Assembly: GCA_050303415.1 (NCBI GenBank)
Contig: JBNLBS010000002.1
Span: 124,001 to 188,000, forward strand
Source: JBNLBS01 sp050303415
GTDB taxonomy: Bacteria; Pseudomonadota; Gammaproteobacteria; Methylococcales; Methylomonadaceae
Direction of reading: 5' to 3'
Length of the DNA stretch: 64,000 nucleotides
The notes beneath the pieces were generated by a model that saw only the letters and a list, made by a program, of their open reading frames with translations, ran no database searches and was not told the DNA's origin. The position numbers and the translations under genes are program-made. This document shows, one piece after another, positions 60,872 to 64,000 of this stretch. Every line of letters begins with the position of its first letter. Positions within the stretch are counted from its first letter, which is position 1.

Positions 60872-61624
60872 TTATTCGAGATTCAGCAAGTCACTGCCAC
60901 ATGACAAATCATAAAGCCAAGTCAAAAAATCTTCTTTAGCTTTACCACGATACAGAGGGCCGTGTTGAGGCGCTATAATATCGATATCAAGCTGCCTGAC
61001 TTTCTGTACCCAGTATTTTAATGCTCGATTGGACGCCATATAGCGCTTATGAAAACCTTCGGTATATTGCAGATGTGCATCAAAATTATTGATAAAAACT
61101 TCACATTCATCTTCTGGAACTAACGATGCCCCTACATCACCACTGAATAGAATCTTTGAAATCGGGTCATAAACATTAATATGGCCGGGTGAATGTAAAA
61201 AATGCGCAGGAACAAAATTCAGCTCTAATCCGGAAGGCAACACCCTGATTTCACCTTCATCCTCTATTCCGATAAAACGCTCCATACCGGTTATACCGTA
61301 ATGGGGTAAAAACCGATTCCATATTTTTGATACGTAAATTTCTGCAGACGTCAGCTTTAACCAACTGGTTAAGCCACCGACAATATCCGGATCCTGGTGT
61401 GAAAGAACGATCGCTTCAATTTGTTCGGGTTTTAAATATTGCAACATTTCATTCAAAACCTGAGGCATTACACCAAAACCGCCCGGGTCCAGTAATGTCC
61501 CCTGGCCTTGATGCAAAATCAAATATTGGTTAGAAGGAATTCCACCCTCATCACCGGATTCACTCTCATTTAGCAAAATAAACCGGTGTGAGCCATTATT
61601 GAACAACGTTTCGTTTTTGCGCAT
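60872..61624 (-). CDS. ODP-like metallo-beta-lactamase-fold di-iron protein
   Basis: This 250-residue MBL-fold protein has SHQDPDIVGG (His and Asp ligands), HFLHSPGHINVYD, LFSGDVGASL (Asp) and PQHGPLYRG (His). This is the set seen in flavodiiron-type and oxygen-binding di-iron (ODP) sensors that lack the flavodoxin part. It is probably a cytoplasmic O2 or NO sensor that hands its signal to the GGDEF-EAL protein encoded 2 nt downstream. ATG 61624 was chosen; an in-frame TTG 30 nt upstream is possible. An ordinary hydrolase is a less likely alternative. Confidence 0.85.
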   Translation of the reverse strand: MRKNETLFNNGSHRFILLNESESGDEGGIPSNQYLILHQGQGTLLDPGGFGVMPQVLNEMLQYLKPEQIEAIVLSHQDPDIVGGLTSWLKLTSAEIYVSKIWNRFLPHYGITGMERFIGIEDEGEIRVLPSGLELNFVPAHFLHSPGHINVYDPISKILFSGDVGASLVPEDECEVFINNFDAHLQYTEGFHKRYMASNRALKYWVQKVRQLDIDIIAPQHGPLYRGKAKEDFLTWLYDLSCGSDLLNLE

Positions 61625-61803
61625 TTTTATTTTTCTTATTGTGGCTTTGCTCAATAAAGCGAAGCTTTTTTAATAGCTTTCAGGTTAATTCTTATTATTG
61701 CAACCTGCCCTCATCGAATTTTATTCCCCGATCGCGCCTATCGTTTATATCCCACAGCAATAATAGTGTTTTTTAACATTATTGTTAACGGTTTCTCTAT
61801 TTT

Positions 61804-61823
61804 TATGTGATATTCATCACATT
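61804..61823. promoter_or_regulatory. CRP-type binding site (TGTGA-N6-TCACA)
   Basis: A perfect half-site pair TGTGA (61806-61810) and TCACA (61817-61821) with a 6-nt spacer equals the CRP consensus core. It lies 182 nt upstream of the ODP gene start and just after the stop of the phosphotransferase gene. A CRP family protein is encoded at 44883-45536. Activation or repression of the ODP/GGDEF-EAL pair is likely, but distance to the promoter is not known. Confidence 0.65.
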
Positions 61824-61830
61824 TTTAAGC

Positions 61831-62886
61831 TTAGACTATTTTTTCTAACAGCTGATAAAAAAATTTTTCCTGCTGTTTGATATTTTCCGATAATAAGAAC
61901 TGATCTTTCGCTCTATATAAATTTTGCTCTGGTTCGATCACTTTAAAATAACGATTACCCGATAAATAATCTGTAAAAAATCTCAGGCCCAGCTCAAATG
62001 GAATTAATCGAATCGCTGCATACAGGTAATCATAGTCCTGCTGAGTAAAAAACTGGCCGGCTTCTGTCAGGTAGCTGCTTAAAATCAACTCGGCAATATC
62101 CATATCAAACCTGACCGGCGCTGCTTGCTGACAACAGGAGCGCAGACAATCACCCAGGTCATAGTGCACTAAACCGGGTTTAACTGTATCCAAATCAATC
62201 AGGCTGATAACTTTATTACCTTGTCTATTAAATAAAAAATTATTTAATTTTGGATCGCCGTGAATAATTTTTGTTGATAAAAGACCCTGCTGTTTAGCCT
62301 GTTCCAGGGTATTTGTAATCGCTTTATTTTTTGCAATATAGTTTTTACAGAATTCATATTCAGCCGATGCTTTAGGCATTTTTTGCAGATCGATGACATG
62401 TTGGTATTGGGCCAGGTAATGCGGCGCTATATGAAATTCCGGCAGTGTATCCTGCATTAACGATGGCTTCAGATCACTGGTTAAATCATGAAAATGTCCG
62501 AGCGCAAATCCGATCTGTTGCGCCTGTGCTGAATTCTCAAGCCTCTCAATACTGATACTGTTTTCGATATAACTGATTGCCCGCCAGAATTGGCCTGATT
62601 GATCTATCACATAACTGTGTTGATCTATCGTCAGCAATAATTCCGGAATGCGTAATTTAACCGACTGAGGCTGCTTTTTAGCAAGATGCTGATTAAAAAC
62701 CATCAGGTTTTCCATAATCCTGGCCGGTTCCGGAAATACCTGACGATTTATTTTCTGTAACACAAAATGGTGCTGTGCCGTACTGACTAAATAAGTATCG
62801 TTAATTAAACCGCTGCCAATAGGCTCAATCTTGATGGAATCATCTGTTTGAATAAACTGTTTCGCAATATCGGTAATTTGTGACAT
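61831..62886 (-). CDS. Phosphotransferase (APH family, NahK-like kinase)
   Basis: This 351-residue APH-fold kinase has GSGLINDTYLV (nucleotide loop), IIHGDPKLNNFLF (catalytic loop with Asp about 213), LIDLDTVKPGLVHYDLGD (metal-binding Asp), and a C-terminal helical lobe. It is closest by eye to the branch with N-acetylhexosamine 1-kinase and mucin-desulfatase-like entries. Substrate likely a sugar or choline-like alcohol. It follows rdgB by 10 nt, so it is probably in the rph-rdgB operon. Confidence 0.78.
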   Translation of the reverse strand: MSQITDIAKQFIQTDDSIKIEPIGSGLINDTYLVSTAQHHFVLQKINRQVFPEPARIMENLMVFNQHLAKKQPQSVKLRIPELLLTIDQHSYVIDQSGQFWRAISYIENSISIERLENSAQAQQIGFALGHFHDLTSDLKPSLMQDTLPEFHIAPHYLAQYQHVIDLQKMPKASAEYEFCKNYIAKNKAITNTLEQAKQQGLLSTKIIHGDPKLNNFLFNRQGNKVISLIDLDTVKPGLVHYDLGDCLRSCCQQAAPVRFDMDIAELILSSYLTEAGQFFTQQDYDYLYAAIRLIPFELGLRFFTDYLSGNRYFKVIEPEQNLYRAKDQFLLSENIKQQEKFFYQLLEKIV

Positions 62887-62896
62887 TTACAAACAA

Positions 62897-63493
62897 TTAC
62901 CGCATTAATTCCATCAGCCTGTTCAACGCCTGACCACGATGGCTGATAGCATTTTTTTCTTGTGGCGTTAACTCAGCCGATGCGCAGTTTTTTCCCGGTA
63001 CCCAAAACACCGGGTCATAGCCAAAGCCGTTTTCACCGACGGATTCGGTTAATATTCTGCCTTCCCAAATCCCCTGTGCAATCACCGGGCATGGATCATT
63101 AGCATGCTCCATAAACACCAGAACACAAATAAAACGTGCGGTGCGCAGCGACTCACTGATGCCCTCCATGTCTTGTAACAGCTTGTTTAAATTATCCAGA
63201 TCCGAAGCGCCAACACCGGCATAACGCGCAGAGATAACTCCCGGCGCGCCGTCCAGTGCATCCACGACCAAACCGGAATCATCCGCAATGGCCGGTAAAC
63301 CACTATGCAAAGCAGCATTTCTGGCTTTAATGATGGCATTTTCAACAAAAGTTGACCCGGTTTCTTCCGCTTCTTCAACCTTAAACTGCGATTGCGGAAC
63401 AATTGGGTGAGACTGCAAAATAGCCTGAATTTCTTTAATTTTGCCAGGATTACCACTGGCCAAGACAATTTGTTGGGTTTCGGAAATAGTCAT
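62897..63493 (-). CDS. rdgB: dITP/XTP pyrophosphatase (RdgB/HAM1)
   Basis: This house-cleaning enzyme removes ITP, dITP and XTP. The 198 residues carry VLASGNPGKIKEIQ at the start, the ADDSGLVVDALDGAPGVISARYAG motif (about 70-93), and the end GFGYDPVFWVPG...ELTPQEKNAISHRGQAL. The start abuts the rph stop with no gap, so the two are translationally coupled; rph-rdgB is a conserved pair. Confidence 0.97.
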   Translation of the reverse strand: MTISETQQIVLASGNPGKIKEIQAILQSHPIVPQSQFKVEEAEETGSTFVENAIIKARNAALHSGLPAIADDSGLVVDALDGAPGVISARYAGVGASDLDNLNKLLQDMEGISESLRTARFICVLVFMEHANDPCPVIAQGIWEGRILTESVGENGFGYDPVFWVPGKNCASAELTPQEKNAISHRGQALNRLMELMR

Positions 63494-64000
63494 TTAATGG
63501 GCATTTAAAGCAATAGCTTGTTTTTCCAGTAACTGCTTAATGCCATGCTCGGCCAATTCCAACATGGCATCCAGCTCGTCTTTTCTATAGGCATGACCTT
63601 CTGCAGTACCCTGTACTTCAATAAAGCCGGAGGCATCATTCATCACCACATTCATATCGGTTTCGGCATTGCTGTCTTCAGCATAATCCAGATCCAGCAC
63701 CGGTACACCATTATAAATTCCCACCGAAACTGAAGCGATTTGACCGTGAATCGGGTTTTTCTTAATTTGCTTTTTCGCCAGCATCTGCTCCACGGCCAGG
63801 CTTAAAGCGACAAAACCACCGGTAATTGAAGCTGTACGTGTTCCGCCATCGGCCTGCAACACATCACAATCAATCATAATGGTATTTTCGCCCAGCGCGG
63901 ACAAGTCAACGGCAGCTCTTAATGAGCGTCCGATCAAACGTTGAATTTCCAGCGTGCGCCCGCCCTGTTTACCCCGGCTGGCTTCACGCCCCATACGATC
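63494..64000 (-). CDS. rph: Ribonuclease PH (5' end outside window)
   Basis: This phosphorolytic exoribonuclease trims tRNA 3' ends. The visible part, about 168 residues, is the C-terminal two thirds: GRTLEIQRLIGRSLRAAVDL, MIDCDVLQADGGTRTASITGGFVAL and the end VMNDASGFIEVQGTAEG. The frame is open to the window edge (Asp-Arg before the first Met), so the true start lies beyond base 64000; the Met at 63994 is internal. It leads the rdgB/phosphotransferase unit. Confidence 0.96.
   Translation of the reverse strand, partial: DRMGREASRGKQGGRTLEIQRLIGRSLRAAVDLSALGENTIMIDCDVLQADGGTRTASITGGFVALSLAVEQMLAKKQIKKNPIHGQIASVSVGIYNGVPVLDLDYAEDSNAETDMNVVMNDASGFIEVQGTAEGHAYRKDELDAMLELAEHGIKQLLEKQAIALNAH

Overview
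The window looks like a chromosomal segment of a gammaproteobacterium with moderate GC content. Typical gammaproteobacterial neighbourhoods include rph-rdgB, yggS/pilT, crp/OsmC (yhfA-like), rep-yifB-ubiK and NhaR. The mix of a type II sulfide:quinone oxidoreductase, SulP, arginine-decarboxylase-based polyamine synthesis, minor pilins and an AmmeMemoRadiSam locus would suit a methanotroph-like lineage (Methylococcales). No methane-oxidation gene is in view, so that placement is an inference. No prophage, transposase, rRNA or CRISPR array is visible. The only mobile-like DNA is a few short REP-like palindromes.

Layout. 1-3 kb: the end of sqr, then a SulP anion transporter. 2.9-4.6 kb: a DUF4178 protein, a small membrane protein and a DUF350 protein. 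4.7-10.7 kb: a hybrid histidine kinase, an alkaline-ceramidase-like membrane enzyme and a 7TM-DISM diguanylate cyclase. 10.9-13 kb: a TetR repressor with two matching operators, controlling a DUF4242 protein and a periplasmic beta-propeller. 13.1-20.5 kb: an exported phosphatidylserine-decarboxylase-like enzyme, a membrane-bound spermidine-synthase-like protein, a divergent GAPDH paralogue, an L7/L12-like/CBM9-like membrane protein and a Tat-exported PLP decarboxylase. 20.6-24.6 kb: a caspase-like lipoprotein and a short autotransporter barrel. 24.7-30.2 kb: 5-oxoprolinase, a hypothetical protein and a PilZ protein. 30.4-35.9 kb: tRNA-Glu and tRNA-Arg, then rep, yifB, ubiK, a MarR regulator and speE. 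36-48.4 kb: speA, a YchJ-like protein, a minor pilin cluster, an M23 peptidase, crp, an OsmC protein, speD, a methyltransferase and a TauE/SafE exporter. 48.4-56 kb: yggS, pilT, two HAD proteins, djlA, purC, a short possible baeRF-family protein and NhaR. 56-58.7 kb: amrS, amrB and amrA. 58.7-64 kb: a GGDEF-EAL protein with an ODP-like metallo-beta-lactamase protein, a phosphotransferase, rdgB and rph (cut by the window end).

Themes. (1) Polyamines: speA, speE and speD encode an arginine-to-spermidine route. A separate, poorly understood membrane module (DUF4178, DUF350 and a membrane aminopropyltransferase-like protein) is split by about 10 kb, but its two parts share a 35-nt upstream element. 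(2) Exported decarboxylases: a PSD-like enzyme with a signal peptide and a Tat-dependent PLP decarboxylase flank the second half of that module. The PLP gene lies next to a Fur box. (3) Surface and c-di-GMP: minor pilins with acidic, calcium-loop-like inserts, PilT, CRP, PilZ and two c-di-GMP enzymes. A perfect CRP-type palindrome lies upstream of the ODP/GGDEF-EAL operon. (4) Well-supported regulatory DNA: TetR operators with a terminator between the two transcription units, a Fur box, a CRP site, a tRNA promoter and several palindromes in divergent promoters.
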